From Trichomonas vaginalis G3 (taxonomy: Eukaryota; Parabasalia; Trichomonadida; Trichomonadidae): a stretch of 64,000 bases of DNA. Both the position numbers and the translations under genes were made by a program. Below the pieces are notes generated by a model. The model saw nothing but the letters and a program-made list of their open reading frames with translations, had not been told where the DNA came from and did not search any database. Below, in pieces: positions 31,010 through 42,111 of this stretch; positions within the stretch are counted from its first letter, which is position 1; each line of letters begins with the position of its first letter. Location: NCBI RefSeq assembly GCF_026262505.1, contig NC_067204.1, positions 18,454,165-18,518,164 on the forward strand, given 5' to 3'.

Positions 31010-31072
31010 AATTTCCTCATATGTTTGCTACCCTCGAAAAACCGAGGATAGAGATTCCGTACGAAAATCGTG
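31010..31072 (+). pseudogene. Relic segment of a KilA-N gene
   Basis: About 60 bases match 32308-32370 of the KilA-N gene (TTTCCTCATATG, then the CCTCGAAAAACCGAGG hairpin, then GAGATTCCGTACGAAAATCG). It lies in the spacer upstream of the KilA-N/GIY-YIG gene. Confidence 0.65.
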
Positions 31073-31112
31073 AAAAAATGACCAAATTTCATTATATAAC
31101 TGTTATTTTTTT

Positions 31113-31300
31113 ACGAAGTGAACTTTGACACTTCGTTTAAAATACACTATTTTTGTGTTATTTTTTACGAAGTGAACTTTGACACTTCGTTTAAAATACA
31201 CTATTTTTGTGTTATTTTTGACGAAGTGAACTTTGACACTTCGTTTAAAATACACTATTTTTGTGTTATTTTTTTACGAAGTGAACTTTGACACTTCGTA
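31113..31300. repeat. 54-bp tandem repeat with hairpins, 4 units
   Basis: Four units phased at 31113, 31167, 31221 and 31276. Each contains ACGAAGTG, eight bases, CACTTCGT, so each can fold into a perfect 8-bp hairpin. Related hairpins occur upstream of the KilA-N gene in B (44937, 45023, 45354). Confidence 0.8.
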
Positions 31301-31397
31301 AAAAAAATCCCTGAAATCATATCTTTTATACAAAATAAATAAAATAAAGTTAGTTTTTTATAAAATATTTTTTTTATTTTGTATGTAAAGACAGAAA

Positions 31398-32009
31398 ATG
31401 TTAAAGGTTGAGTTTGAAACAGTTAAAAAGATAGACAATGACACCAAAATGGTTAGAATTGGTGATTTAAACGTAAGATACTCAAAGAAATACAACAAAT
31501 ATTCTTTGTCAGACATTATATCTCCATCTGGAAAGAAAGCACACGACTGGGTTAGAATTGCTTCTACTCAGAAAATTTTGACAAGAAATCCTGAGCTTAT
31601 GATATCGGTAAGATTCTATGGAACTACAGCATATCTTATAGACAAAAGTCTTATACCAATAGTTTTGTTATGGTTAGACCCAGTTGTTGGATATAACTTC
31701 ATAACATATGGTTCATTCGATACGGAACGTTGCAGTGAAGGCTTACTTTACATCGTTCAGAAACCGAAGGACTTCAATACAAAGAGATATAAGATAGGAA
31801 GAACATATAATATAAGTAGTAGATATGACTCTACAGTCAATAGAGTCAAGGTTGTGTTTGTAAATGATATGAGAGCTGCAGAAACAGAACTACTTGAAAA
31901 GTTTGAGAAAATGTATGGTGCTCCCATAAAAGGTAAAGAAACGTTTGAAGTAGATGAGATAGATAAAGCTATAAAATTATTTGACGAAGTTGCTGAAAAA
32001 TACATGTAA
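31398..32009 (+). CDS. KilA-N / GIY-YIG-like protein
   Basis: 203 residues. Residues about 20-95 match the KilA-N DNA-binding fold (KYSLSDIISPSGKKAHDWVR, then the HDWVRIASTQKIL helix). Residues about 115-180 match the T5orf172/MUG113 branch of the GIY-YIG nuclease superfamily (LLYIVQKPKDFNTKRYKIGR, then MRAAETELLEKF). It would bind DNA and could nick or cut it. The leader (TTTTGTATGTAAAGACAGA) is nearly identical to that of the next gene, so the promoter was duplicated with it. Confidence 0.7.
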   Translation: MLKVEFETVKKIDNDTKMVRIGDLNVRYSKKYNKYSLSDIISPSGKKAHDWVRIASTQKILTRNPELMISVRFYGTTAYLIDKSLIPIVLLWLDPVVGYNFITYGSFDTERCSEGLLYIVQKPKDFNTKRYKIGRTYNISSRYDSTVNRVKVVFVNDMRAAETELLEKFEKMYGAPIKGKETFEVDEIDKAIKLFDEVAEKYM

Positions 32010-32097
32010 AGCGTTTATTTTTGGTCTTTTGTGAAAGTCAGAAAATAACGCTAATTTTTTTCTAACAATTTTTTTTATTTTGTATGTAAAGACAGAT

Positions 32098-32904
32098 ATG
32101 TCAACAACAGAGAACACAACAACTGCTATCGTTCATGAAACCATAAATGAAGAATACGAGTGGGTTCAGTTTAACAAACAGTTACGTCTCATTCGTTCAG
32201 TCAAAGACGATATGTACCAAATGCAAAGTATTTTGAATGCTCTTCGTTCTACAAAGCAAGCATATCATTGGTTTGAAAACCAACAGACAAAAGAACTTTT
32301 AGAAGAATTTCCTCATATGCTTGCTTCCCTCGGAAAACCGAGGGAAGAGATTCCATTCGAAAATCGCAAGAATTTGGCTCCTTGTTTGAAAGGATATTAT
32401 GTACATAGACTTTTAGTAAATGCTGTAGCAATGTGGGCTTCACCTCGTTATGCTTGTTATATTTTCATGATGTTAGATGAAATTCATAGACAAGAACGTG
32501 AAGAGATGGAAAACAAGCTTGAAGCAAAAGACAAAAGCATACAGAAAAGAATACCACGTTCGGTACCAAAAGGAAAGGAAAAGAACTATAAGTATATGAT
32601 TTATACTGAAGAGATGGAAAATGAAGAAGATAAAGATATGGTTATGTTGCATTTAGTCAGAAGAAACAACAAAAGCTTTTACGACCTTGCTAAGATTTAC
32701 AAATCTGACAGAAATTGGTTCTATCGCGAAAACTTACCGATTTCAATGACCCCAAATGAAGATGTGAAACAAATAGTTCAAGATACGTTACCTCAAACAC
32801 ACTATGATATGAAAGGTTGTACAATACTTACCTTCAAAGAAGACTTACCGCTACTGAAAGAAAAAATAACAGAGTATTTTGACAACTTCAAACAAGCAGA
32901 GTAA
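32098..32904 (+). CDS. KilA-N domain protein
   Basis: 268 residues from the first ATG (MSTTENTTTAIVHETINEEY). Middle: LKGYYVHRLLVNAVAMWASP followed by RYACYIFMMLDEI, the KilA-N core helix pattern. The C-terminal half is charged, with KYMIYTEEMENEEDKDMVML as in proteins of large DNA viruses that join KilA-N to a C-terminal domain. A DNA-binding regulator is likely. Counterpart in B at 44062-44841 differs markedly in its N-terminal half while the C-terminal half is nearly identical. Confidence 0.7.
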   Translation: MSTTENTTTAIVHETINEEYEWVQFNKQLRLIRSVKDDMYQMQSILNALRSTKQAYHWFENQQTKELLEEFPHMLASLGKPREEIPFENRKNLAPCLKGYYVHRLLVNAVAMWASPRYACYIFMMLDEIHRQEREEMENKLEAKDKSIQKRIPRSVPKGKEKNYKYMIYTEEMENEEDKDMVMLHLVRRNNKSFYDLAKIYKSDRNWFYRENLPISMTPNEDVKQIVQDTLPQTHYDMKGCTILTFKEDLPLLKEKITEYFDNFKQAE

Positions 32905-33376
32905 ATGAACCATTTATTTTTCAAGCTTGACTTTTTACAATTTGAACTTTGTTTGCGTAGATATGAATTCTGAGTAAAATGGCATATGGCTTGTGTCAAA
33001 CCGTTGAGTTTTCACAAAATTTAAAAAATAACGTTTACCATGTGAAACGTTTATAAAATAACTGGGGTAGAAATGAGGTTAGATATCGGGTTAGATATAC
33101 CCATCTACCCTAAAAATTATTTTTGCTGAATTCAGCACAAAATTCTGAGTAAAATGACATATGGCACGTGTCAAACCGTTGAGTTTTCACAAAATTTAAA
33201 AATTGCTGAGGAAAGTTCGTCAAAAAAGTGAAGGTTCCTGACGGTTTCAAACCGCCATACTTTACATGAAGATAGTTTACAATGTCAACTAAATATCATG
33301 TACGATAGAAACGGTTATGTAAAGTTTACATTTTGTAAAGTTTTGTCCTGATTCAAGACAAGTCTTGTATTTTTTC
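32905..33376. other. Spacer between KilA-N gene and insertion point of B
   Basis: 32921-32970 is a copy of the last 45 or so bases of the ATPase gene in antisense, showing that an ATPase-KilA-N junction was duplicated in C. The rest holds a degenerate palindrome cassette (33065-33125) and, at 33340-33376, the start of the 22-bp array of C. No gene. Confidence 0.6.
33371..33376. repeat. Target site duplication of B, left
   Basis: tttttc directly before the A-run of B, matched at 58350-58355. The uninterrupted form of the site (TGTATTTTTTCAAGACAAAT) exists at 58482-58501 in the same array. The exact boundary is blurred by the T-run. Confidence 0.8.
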
Positions 33377-33452
33377 AAAAAAAAAAAAAAAAAAAAAGGT
33401 ATTGGGGCTTCCAGGCACTTCGTGCCCTCTAGCCCCGAAGATGTTTAGTATA
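33377..33452 (+). repeat. Left terminal inverted repeat of B
   Basis: 21 A then a 55-bp block inverted at 58267-58349. Hairpin 33404-33436: GGGGCT/AGCCCC outer stem and GGCAC-ttc-GTGCC inner stem. Only 25 bases separate it from the first gene. Confidence 0.88.
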
Positions 33453-33477
33453 AAACTGCTTTTTAACTTCACTTAAA

Positions 33478-36400
33478 ATGCCACGTAAGCTACGTAAGAA
33501 TATACGTAAGAGGAAGAGAGCATTGAAACATCCAATAGTAAGACTAACACCACAACAACAGTTGCAACAACAAATGCTGAATGACCCCACTATGTTGCAA
33601 CAAATGTCAAGCAATCCTATGCTTTTAAACCGAGTTGTTGGTGCACAGAGTGGAGGTTTAAGAGCGGCACTTTTAGCGAAAATGGCAGGCTATGGTGGAG
33701 CTGCAGACGGAACAGCTTATAACCCTCAAAGTCAAATGAATTTGAGTTCACTCAAAAATCAAATAGCAGATGTCAAAAAGTCAAACATAGACATACAGAA
33801 GCAAATAGGTGAAAACGAAAAGAAACTAGAATATGACAGACACACAAAGAAACTCAATGAGTTAAACGTAGAGAAAAAGAAGAAATAAGAACAACTGAAA
33901 GAACTAAGTACAGAGGAATATGCGAAAAAAGTGTCAGAAAAAGCAGCAGAAGTAGCAAAAATGGAACAAGATGTTGTAAATTTGAAAAACCATACTACTC
34001 GATATAAAGTACTGAAAGATGAAGAAATAAAACAAAAAGCCCTGAAGACATATATGGATAGCGATGAGTATAAAAAAGAAGTTGAAGCAAATGTAAAGGC
34101 AGAAAAACTTTTACAGTTGCAAAACCAAACCGTACAGTATGAAAACTTAGCACAAGAAAGTAAAAATAACGACGCGGCTATGCAAAAGGCAATGAAAAGC
34201 TCAGAATATATAAAAGCTAACAATGACTGGGTAGATGCCCAAGCCAACGCTAAAGCAGCCCAGCTTATAGGGTCAATAAGGACAAAAATACAAGCGGATG
34301 AAGACAGTTCAAATGAAGCTTTAACAAATGCTGACTTTAAGAACGCCTTCGAAGCTCTTCATAGTAAGGTGAAACAAGTGAACGATTTCTCATCTGGAAA
34401 GAAACTGAAGTCTGAAGGTTTCGACAAAGAGTTAAAAGAAGTAGCACAAAATATGACGAAAATAACAGATGCAGCAACGAGACAGGCAGTTCAAAGTGCC
34501 TATGACGCCGTTAGAGCAACTGTTGTGAAAAGTCAAGAAAAAGAGTTACAACAGACCAAAACAGACCTAGTAAATGCTTTCTTAAGAACGAAAAGTCAGG
34601 TAGGACATTACGCTGCAGATGGAACATATGTGCCAGCTGGTGGAACTTATATACCACCAAACCCTCCAAGAGAAGCACCTGCACCAGGACTACCTAAAAC
34701 ATTTACATCGTCACATGGACACAGACACAGGCATGCACCAAAACCAACACAACAACCAGCACAACAACCACCTCCACAACCAGCACAACAACCACCTCCA
34801 CAACCAGCACAACAACCACCTCCACAACCAGCACCACAACCAACAGTTCAAAACCCTGCACAACAACAACCACAAACAGAGCAAGGACATAAAAGAAGTA
34901 GAGAACAAGGAAACCAAGAATTCTTAAAAATGCTTAAAGAAGAGTGTGGTTTCCCAGATAGTATTGACTTTAGTGACAGATATAAAGAAGCTATTGGAAA
35001 GTTCAAGGGAGGAAATACTGACCCGAACCTATTTAGCTTTATGGCTCAGCACCAAAACGGATATAATCTCAAACCTGGAAAATACAAGCTCGCTAAGGGA
35101 TATGATTTAATAGCATATCATCCAAATGACATGGATGAATTTACTCCGAGATATTTGATGTCAGAGCTAAATGACAATTCAACTTTCGTCATGAAACGCG
35201 TAAAAAATAGAGACGGAACGAAAGAACAAAAGCTTATGAATGCGGATGACGTAGATAGGGAAATTGTTGAAAACGGTCTCGGAATATATGAAATGCCAGC
35301 AGATGAGGTACAAGAAACTCCACAGGAAGAAGTTCAGATACAACCAGACATGGAAGAAATAGTTCAGCAACAACAGCTAGAAGAGCCTGAAGGAAACGAA
35401 CAAGTCCTTCCTTTGGAAACTAACTTCACAGAACTAGATGAAGATTTGGAACAGCCGAAAAATCTTGACCCTCAACAAGAGTATGCGGAGAATATGGAAT
35501 ATTTCCAAGAGTCTAAAAAAAATTCGGCTGACATAGTAGAAGAATATCGAAAAATGTTTGCCGACATACAAAAGACTCCAACACCAGATGAAAATATTCA
35601 GCATAGAATGGAAGTACTGAAAGAAAATGTACACAAATACAACAACCCTTTTTACTTACGAGCATTTAACGTTCAATCTTCGGATGAACTCGGTGAAGAT
35701 AAAAGGTTAAATTTCAAGAAAACATATAGAAATGAAACATTGTTTAAAGTTCATTCAGAACCTAACCAAGATGGAAACAAACCTACTTTTGTTTCTGCAG
35801 ACGATGGAACTACAATGAGATGGGGTCATAAAGCTAATCCGGATAGGTGGTTCATAAACTTACAACCTCAATTCCAAGAAGTTGTAGACGCAATGGAAGT
35901 CAATGGTGAACCAGATATAGCTGGTATTTTAAGCGCGGCTTTAATGCCATTGAAAGATATGAAACATGCAGATATTTTGGACCAGTATGAAATGAACATG
36001 GCTGATGGAAATATAACACCTGACGTTCTAGAACATTTATCTCAAAGAACTACACAGAACCATAGAGATGGTATATTTGGTGAAGAGTTTAGAAAGAAAG
36101 TTATGGACAGAGAAGGAAGAGAACCTATTGTACATGACCTTGCAAACGAAAGTTTACAAAATGTCATAAAAACTTACTTTGCAGACAATGAACCGAGAAG
36201 GGATGAATATTTAAGAAAACTCAAATGGACAGTACCAAATGAAATGTTAGTATTGAAAAACATGTTCCTTGACAAAATAAAACCAACTACAGAAATAAAC
36301 GACGCAAGACTGAAACATTGGGTAAAAGCTTTTCCATTCACAAAAGATATAGTTGGTAACATGGAAAGAAAACCAGAATGGCTACAAAAACATATATTTG

Positions 36401-36789
36401 GAAACGAGCATATTCCATATGGACAGGCACTGTTTGAAGAGCTTGAACCGGAAACTCAGGAAAGAGTCATGCAAACAATACGCGAAGACTCAAATACAGA
36501 CTATGACAAACTCTTTCTAGGATATAGGTTACCTGAGATGGGCGACCAGAGCCAAAAGGCAAAAAGGACATGGGAAATTTACAACATACTAGGTGAACAT
36601 GAGGCAAAGATGCAACAACTTGAAGCAGAGGGCAAGTTACCAAAGCGACACCAAAGAAGAAGAGTAGAACAAAGTGAAAGTAGTGAAGAACAAAGTGAAA
36701 GTAGTGGCAATGAAGGAAAAAGAAGAGTTAAAAACTCAGTCAGGAAGAAAGTAAAGCTTGGTCCACGTGGGTTCTATTATGACATATAA
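33478..36789 (+). pseudogene. Long coiled-coil virion-like protein (B), one break
   Basis: Counterpart of 2753-5929. It differs mainly in two low-complexity places: an expanded PAQQPPPQ repeat in the linker and a Ser/Glu repeat (EQSESSEEQSESS) near the C-terminus. About one break. Confidence 0.65.
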
Positions 36790-36821
36790 ACCCAACTATT
36801 CTATATTTTTACCCATATGAA

Positions 36822-38425
36822 ATGTACGCCGCTCAGAATATAACGCCAACAGTTTTGGATGCCATGAATGGAAATGTTTCCGAATGGTATAACGAATGCG
36901 ACAATGCCATTAGAAGGTCAGAAATAGTTCCTGGAACTTACGAATATACAACTGCTGTTTCTTATGGAAACGTAGGTGAGTTTGGAGAAGGTTCTTCAAC
37001 AACAGTAGATATTGCTTGCGACAGGTTTCATATAATTTCTATTGACAACTCTTTCTTATACGTGGAACAAGACATTGAAATAAAACCTTCTGCCAAGTTG
37101 TCTGACAAGAAAGGTTGCAATGGAATTTTCTATGTCGGATACCAATATGCTCCAGAAGTTTTCATGGGATATAAGATATATTCTAACTCTGACTTAGTTC
37201 AAACAGTAACATGGGCAAACTATGAATGGTTCGCTTTGAGAAACTCAGTACAACCACAAGCTAGAGAACAAACAGACCAGTATGCAACTATTGAGAAAAT
37301 AAGAAGACTTGACCCTAACGTTCCAGGAGTTTATGTTAACCTTTCTGGACAAACTGCAGCAGCAGTAACCAAAGTAAAACTGAAACTTAGAGTTCCTTTG
37401 TCATCTTTCCTCATCTTCAGGTTTTTAAGATACTTGCCAAACTGGGCAGGAAAAATTTCTATTGAACTTACTCCAAGCAAAAATAACTTAGTCATTGCAC
37501 CAACACAAGACCCATTCAGCATCGCTGTAGCTGGAACTGGTGGAGCCAAGTTCTGTGACTTTTGCAAAGACAAAGTTGACTTAGACTTTGGTTTCTCAAA
37601 CCTCAACACTGAAGTAAACTATTATTTCAATGCTGCTGGAACTGCTTGGGACCCAGTTAAGTTCACATGCGAAAAGTTTGAATGCAAGAGAATAGAAAGC
37701 AGACTTGCAGTCTATATGTTGGACCCAGATATTTCAAATGCTTTAGCTGCCAAATATATTGCAGTTCCACTTATGTTCCCTATACACCAAATATCTGTCA
37801 AAGACTTTGCAGGTGAAGTTGGAAACCAAAGTGCTGACCCAGGTGCAAGAACAGATATTGCCTTAACAACTGCAATGAAACATGCAGATACTATGTTTGT
37901 ACTGTTCAGACGAACTATAAATGACTATTCTTGTTTCTACAACCCCGGTATTAAATATCATATAAACATAGATGGCAAATACTATCCAAGAGAAGAATAT
38001 TCTACAGTTGAGGATATGAGGTCATACAACTTGACATTAGATGCTATGAACTTTAACAACAACTTCACAACAACCATTAACCCTGAAATGCAAAGTTCTA
38101 TTATGCCATATGTGAAAGTATGGACCATACAGGAGCTCAAAACACTCAATATACAAATGGAGACCGTTCAAACTTTTGGCTTGGCATTCCATTTGCTGAC
38201 TCAGAAGACTTTATGGGTGGTATTTCAACTGTTGGTACAGTTCAAATACAATATACTGGTGACAGAGACGGTCCAGATGAACTGAGAGCAAAGAAGTTTA
38301 CAAAACCAATAGCACTTTTCACGGAAGATGCTCTTTTGAAGATTCGTTCGATGAAACCTGCTGGGGCTCCTCAGATTGGTATAACGACAGCTTCCATCGA
38401 GCAGATTTTGGCAGCAGGTCAGTAA
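36822..38425 (+). pseudogene. Major capsid protein candidate (B), nearly whole
   Basis: Counterpart of 5962-7572, about 530 residues, broken only near its 3' end. The best view of the double jelly-roll-type pattern: KVKLKLRVPLSSFLIFRFL then ISIELTPSKNNLVIAP in the first half and GIKYHINIDGKYYPREEY in the second half. The leader TATTTTTACCCATATGAA precedes the ATG. Confidence 0.7.
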
Positions 38426-38738
38426 GTTGTTCTTGAACTGACTTCTCTCCGTCAAATATTGACAGTACGCCAGTTTTGACATAGTATTGTATTATAAACT
38501 TACCTTTAGAAATATCGGTCAGTTTTGTTGTTATATTTTTGTCTGCTTCAAGAATTTTCACCATCTCGGTTATACCAACTTTCTTTGCTTTATGAAAATA
38601 TTTTGGTTCAGCAAAGACTGCTATTCTATAACATTTTCCATTGTTTGTGTAAAGAACTACTCTGTCAATGAACTTGTATTGTTTGTGTGTGTAAACTTTG
38701 TTCTGCTTCAATTCGAAGAGATACTCAAATACGTCCAT
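38319..38738 (-). CDS. Small antisense gene MDVFEY (139 aa)
   Basis: Open frame starting MDVFEYLFELKQNKVYTHKQ; about 100 residues of strand/helix sequence, then a Ser/Glu-rich tail that overlaps the capsid gene's 3' end in antisense by about 107 bases. No family recognised. Conserved in A (twice) and at the edge of C. Possibly a small regulator or virion protein. Confidence 0.6.
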   Translation of the reverse strand: MDVFEYLFELKQNKVYTHKQYKFIDRVVLYTNNGKCYRIAVFAEPKYFHKAKKVGITEMVKILEADKNITTKLTDISKGKFIIQYYVKTGVLSIFDGEKSVQEQLTDLLPKSARWKLSLYQSEEPQQVSSNESSKEHLP

Positions 38739-38756
38739 CTTTTTATTCTAAGTAAA
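38739..38756. promoter_or_regulatory. 18-bp spacer, MDVFEY/SFPKN (B)
   Basis: CTTTTTATTCTAAGTAAA, identical to A (7885-7902). Confidence 0.6.
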
Positions 38757-39340
38757 ATGTCATTTCCGAAAAATAGAAGCGTAAGTGTTTCAAAAGGTTT
38801 AATGGCGTGGCAGACGTTGAAGTTAAATTCACCAACTCAAACAAACAGTCAAAGTGTTGTTGTCAATGTCAAAGAAAGAGATGTTGAAGTGGGGAAACCA
38901 TACGAAGACGAAGATGGTATAACAATAGTTCCTGTAAAAGAACAACCAACATACCCTGAAGTTAGCAGAGAGACTTAAGTTCTGTTGCAGATATTCGAAA
39001 CGACTACAAGCAACTTAAAGACAAACTTAAAACTCAGGAGAAGATTTGTCAAGCTTTAGGTCTAATGTTAAACTTGGTCGAACACAACCCTGTAAAAGTG
39101 AACTCATATGTCATCGCACCTCATGAAATTTTGAAAGAACTATTGAAACTTTTGACAGAGGCAGACGATATAAACATCAAAGAAATAGAACCCGACATTG
39201 CTTGCTGTGGTGTTTCATACAATGTCATTGACAAGATATACGTTATGAAAGGAGGTGAAACGTTGAACTTAAAATATAGTTTCCCAGACGTCATAAAAAT
39301 ATTTGACGACCACAACATTTCATTAAAGTTTGTTTGCTAA
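38757..39340 (+). pseudogene. SFPKN gene (B), broken
   Basis: Same gene as 7903-8489, about two breaks. The C-terminal part (LNLVEHNPVKVNSYVIAPHE onwards) is well kept and strand-rich. Confidence 0.5.
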
Positions 39341-39344
39341 GTAA

Positions 39345-39573
39345 ATGTCAAAACTTCTTGAAAGATGTTTGAAGAAAACAATATAGACTTTATTTCATGT
39401 AAAGGACTTTACACACTTTTGAACGATATGAAAGACCCTGTTTTGTTTGTTCGTGTAGACAAAGGAAAGTTCTATGTCTTTACAAATATTTGAACTTCTT
39501 AGACAGAGAACTTCAAGAAACGCCATGTGAAAGTTTAGATGAAGTTCTTCTCCACTTTCAGAAAAACTTTTAA
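39345..39573 (+). pseudogene. Extra small gene present only in B, broken
   Basis: Lies between SFPKN and AEDI, a place where A and C have only four or five bases. It starts MSKLLER, about 75 residues, with KDPVLFVRVDKGKFYVF, a strand-rich stretch. Broken in about two places. Not recognised. Confidence 0.4.
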
Positions 39574-39583
39574 ATATATGTAA

Positions 39584-40389
39584 ATGGCAGAAGACATAGT
39601 GGTTTATACTATTACGACTAAAAACCCTGAGTCATATAATTCTATAACAACAAACTTACAAAGTCCTCAAGGACGATATTGTAAACTGACCTTAAACACG
39701 ATGACGACTAAAGCCTGTTTTGCTCTTTTGACACCAGAAGACTTTGTTGTTGTGAATGGTAAAAAATACTTCTTTGAAGATACTTACTCAGATATACCAC
39801 CAACAGGTTTTGTTGACTTATTTAATACTTTAAGGACGGATGTAACATGTGCTGCAACTAGAGCAGGTTTCATTATGTTTGGATGTCCGACTGAGTTTAG
39901 TATAAACGATATGAGCTATAATACAAAACTTATATCTGGTTTTTACTACCAACAGTTTCCTATAACAGGAAAAGGTGTCATACAAGGAATGTCTATTCCA
40001 TTGACTTTAAGTACACCTATTTATATATTGTTTCAAACTTAGGTTCAAAGTGCTATTCGAATGTTGACAGAAACTACTATGACCAAAAGATACTCATGCG
40101 TATAAACAACACTTTCTCTGCTGGTTTGCCTATTGTTCATTCGAATGCAGAGTTTTCAGCTTTAGTAAACTCAAACACTTTAGCAAACATAAACTTAACC
40201 TTAGTCGACGCAAACTTTGTTCCTGTAAAACTTTTATGTCCTATGTATTTGTCAATGACGGCAGAAAGTTTCGAATTGGAAGATGCAACTGGTGAAAGTA
40301 TTGTACTACAAGAACAACTTCAACAACAAATAGCTCAAGAACAACAAATGGAACAAATGCAACAAATGGAACAACAAGCTCAAGAATAA
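39584..40389 (+). pseudogene. Minor capsid/penton candidate AEDI (B), one break
   Basis: Best-kept copy, about 268 residues. Strand-rich body (TRAGFIMFGCPTEFSINDMS), LVDANFVPVKLLCPMYLSMT near the end and a Gln/Met-rich tail of QQMEQ repeats. Capsid vertex role inferred from position and pattern only. Confidence 0.5.
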
Positions 40390-40417
40390 AAAAATATTTT
40401 TTTTATTTTTATAAAAA

Positions 40418-41653
40418 ATGTACAGAATAGACGTTTCAGATTTTTATGACTTCCAAGCCTTCAGAAATATGTGTCCATTTAGAGACTATAACAAAGCAGT
40501 CGAGAATTTGAAACGTTTAGTCATTTATGTCGACTCTGCCCCAGAATGTTATGTCATGAAAGAATGGGATGTAGTCTTTAACAAACCTAAAGCGACAATA
40601 GTTTCAGAACAAGAATGTAAACAGAAACTTAAGAAAATAAAAGTCGTACAAGTTGGTATGAAGATGTTAGATGCTTGGGATATCTTATTGTCAAAACTTG
40701 AAGATTTTTCAGTTCGTGGTATAAAGTTCTATACACCTTCTCCAAACTTCTATTCTATCTTCACTGGATATAAATACGAACAAGTAGAATGGAAAGAAAA
40801 TGTTATAGAAGCTTGGTTAGACCATGTCAAAGAAATTATATGCAATGGAAACGAAAGAGTCTATGAGTATATCTTATGTTGGTTTGCAAACATCTTACAA
40901 CATCCAAGTGCTAAAAATGAAACTGCTCTCATCATAATAGGAAAACAAGGAACAGGTAAGAACACTTTCTTTACAGATATTTTGTGCAAACTGTTAGAGG
41001 GCTATTCGAACCCTAATATGACAAACTTAGAAAACATCTGCGGTAAATTTAACTCTTCAATAGAGAATATGAAACTTATAGTATGTAACGAACTTCAAAG
41101 TATAGATACAACAAAGGTTTTAAACTCGGATGCTTTGAAGAGTCTTATAACAGACAAAGTTGGAGTTGTTGAAAGAAAATATAAAGACCAAAGAGTTTGT
41201 GAAAATGTTGCAAATTTCGTCATGGTTTCAAACAACGCCGTTCCGATGAAGTTAGAAAGTTCTGACAGAAGATATGTAGTTGTCAGAACGTCAGAAGCTC
41301 ATATGCAAGATACAGAATATTTTGACGACTTAGCAGAAACTTTGACACCTAACTTTTACAACCACTTGTTCTCATATTTCATGACATTAGATATTTCAAA
41401 GTTCAATCCAAGACAAATTCCACATACCGAAGAGAGACAAACGTTGTTAGAAGCAAACAAGAGTGTATATGAACTGTTCATAGATGAAACTGACTTTGAG
41501 TGTTTAGATGAAAGGTCATTGTACGATTCGTATAAACAGTATTGTCAAGAGTATGGTTATATGACAGCGTCTAAACGAACATTCTTGGCAAATGTCAAAA
41601 GTCTTTTAGATGTTCAGAATGGTGTATATACAAAGAAAAATTTTTCTGAGTAA
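40418..41653 (+). CDS. Superfamily 3 helicase (D5-like)
   Basis: 411 residues, open. N-terminal 150 residues (MYRIDVSDFYDFQAF...) without clear motif; then Walker A IIGKQGTGKNTFF (about residue 173), Walker B MKLIVCNELQSID (about 215), motif C NFVMVSNNAVP (about 268), and SSDRRYVVVRTSE. A replicative helicase for the element. The absence of a recognisable primase part fits a helicase-only Polinton type. The leader is the long A/T block AAAAATATTTTTTTTATTTT followed by TATAAAAA. Confidence 0.88.
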   Translation: MYRIDVSDFYDFQAFRNMCPFRDYNKAVENLKRLVIYVDSAPECYVMKEWDVVFNKPKATIVSEQECKQKLKKIKVVQVGMKMLDAWDILLSKLEDFSVRGIKFYTPSPNFYSIFTGYKYEQVEWKENVIEAWLDHVKEIICNGNERVYEYILCWFANILQHPSAKNETALIIIGKQGTGKNTFFTDILCKLLEGYSNPNMTNLENICGKFNSSIENMKLIVCNELQSIDTTKVLNSDALKSLITDKVGVVERKYKDQRVCENVANFVMVSNNAVPMKLESSDRRYVVVRTSEAHMQDTEYFDDLAETLTPNFYNHLFSYFMTLDISKFNPRQIPHTEERQTLLEANKSVYELFIDETDFECLDERSLYDSYKQYCQEYGYMTASKRTFLANVKSLLDVQNGVYTKKNFSE

Positions 41654-41689
41654 ATTTTAAAAAAAATATTTTTTTATCCGATAGAAAAG

Positions 41690-42111
41690 ATGACAAAATT
41701 CATCTCAGTCAACAAGTACATGTCAGGACTTAAAGAAGAACTAGACCCATTCACATATTTGAATGTTTACTTCTACCATTTTGAAAAGTCTTCATTTGAC
41801 AAAGTTTGGAACATCGAACCAGTTAAGTTTGCTATTGTGACTAAAAATGGTGCGAAATTTGAAGACTTAGACATAGAAGGTTTGTTAACAGTCAAAGAAA
41901 GTTTTGACAGAAGGTTCTCAAACCTTAAAGAAGGCAAAGCATACAAACTTGTTATACCTTATGAACCAAAGAAAGCAGACGACTATGAAATATTATGAAG
42001 TCTAAGATAGTTGAAGTTCAAGGTAAATTGGGTAAAAAGATTTTAGAGTCTAAGCCAGTGTTTGCTCCTAAAGAGGAAGAGAACATTGACATTGACCCAG
42101 AAATGTTCTAA
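41690..42111 (+). pseudogene. MTKF gene (B), about one break
   Basis: 139-residue gene starting MTKFISVNKYMSGLKEELDP. FDKVWNIEPVKFAIVTKNGA suggests a small strand-rich core; acidic tail. Follows the helicase at 36 bases with an A/T block, so it is probably expressed with the replication set. A single-strand DNA-binding role is conceivable but unproven. Confidence 0.5.

Larger units (their letters stand above)
29869..33376 (-). mobile_element. Polinton C, left part (truncated, reversed)
   Basis: Holds the 3' part of the MLATT gene, repeat blocks, a KilA-N/GIY-YIG gene and a KilA-N gene in the reverse of their order in B. The left edge is a truncation within MLATT; the right edge is the insertion point of B. 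Continuity with 58356-64000 is shown by the target duplication and the interrupted 22-bp array. Confidence 0.75.
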
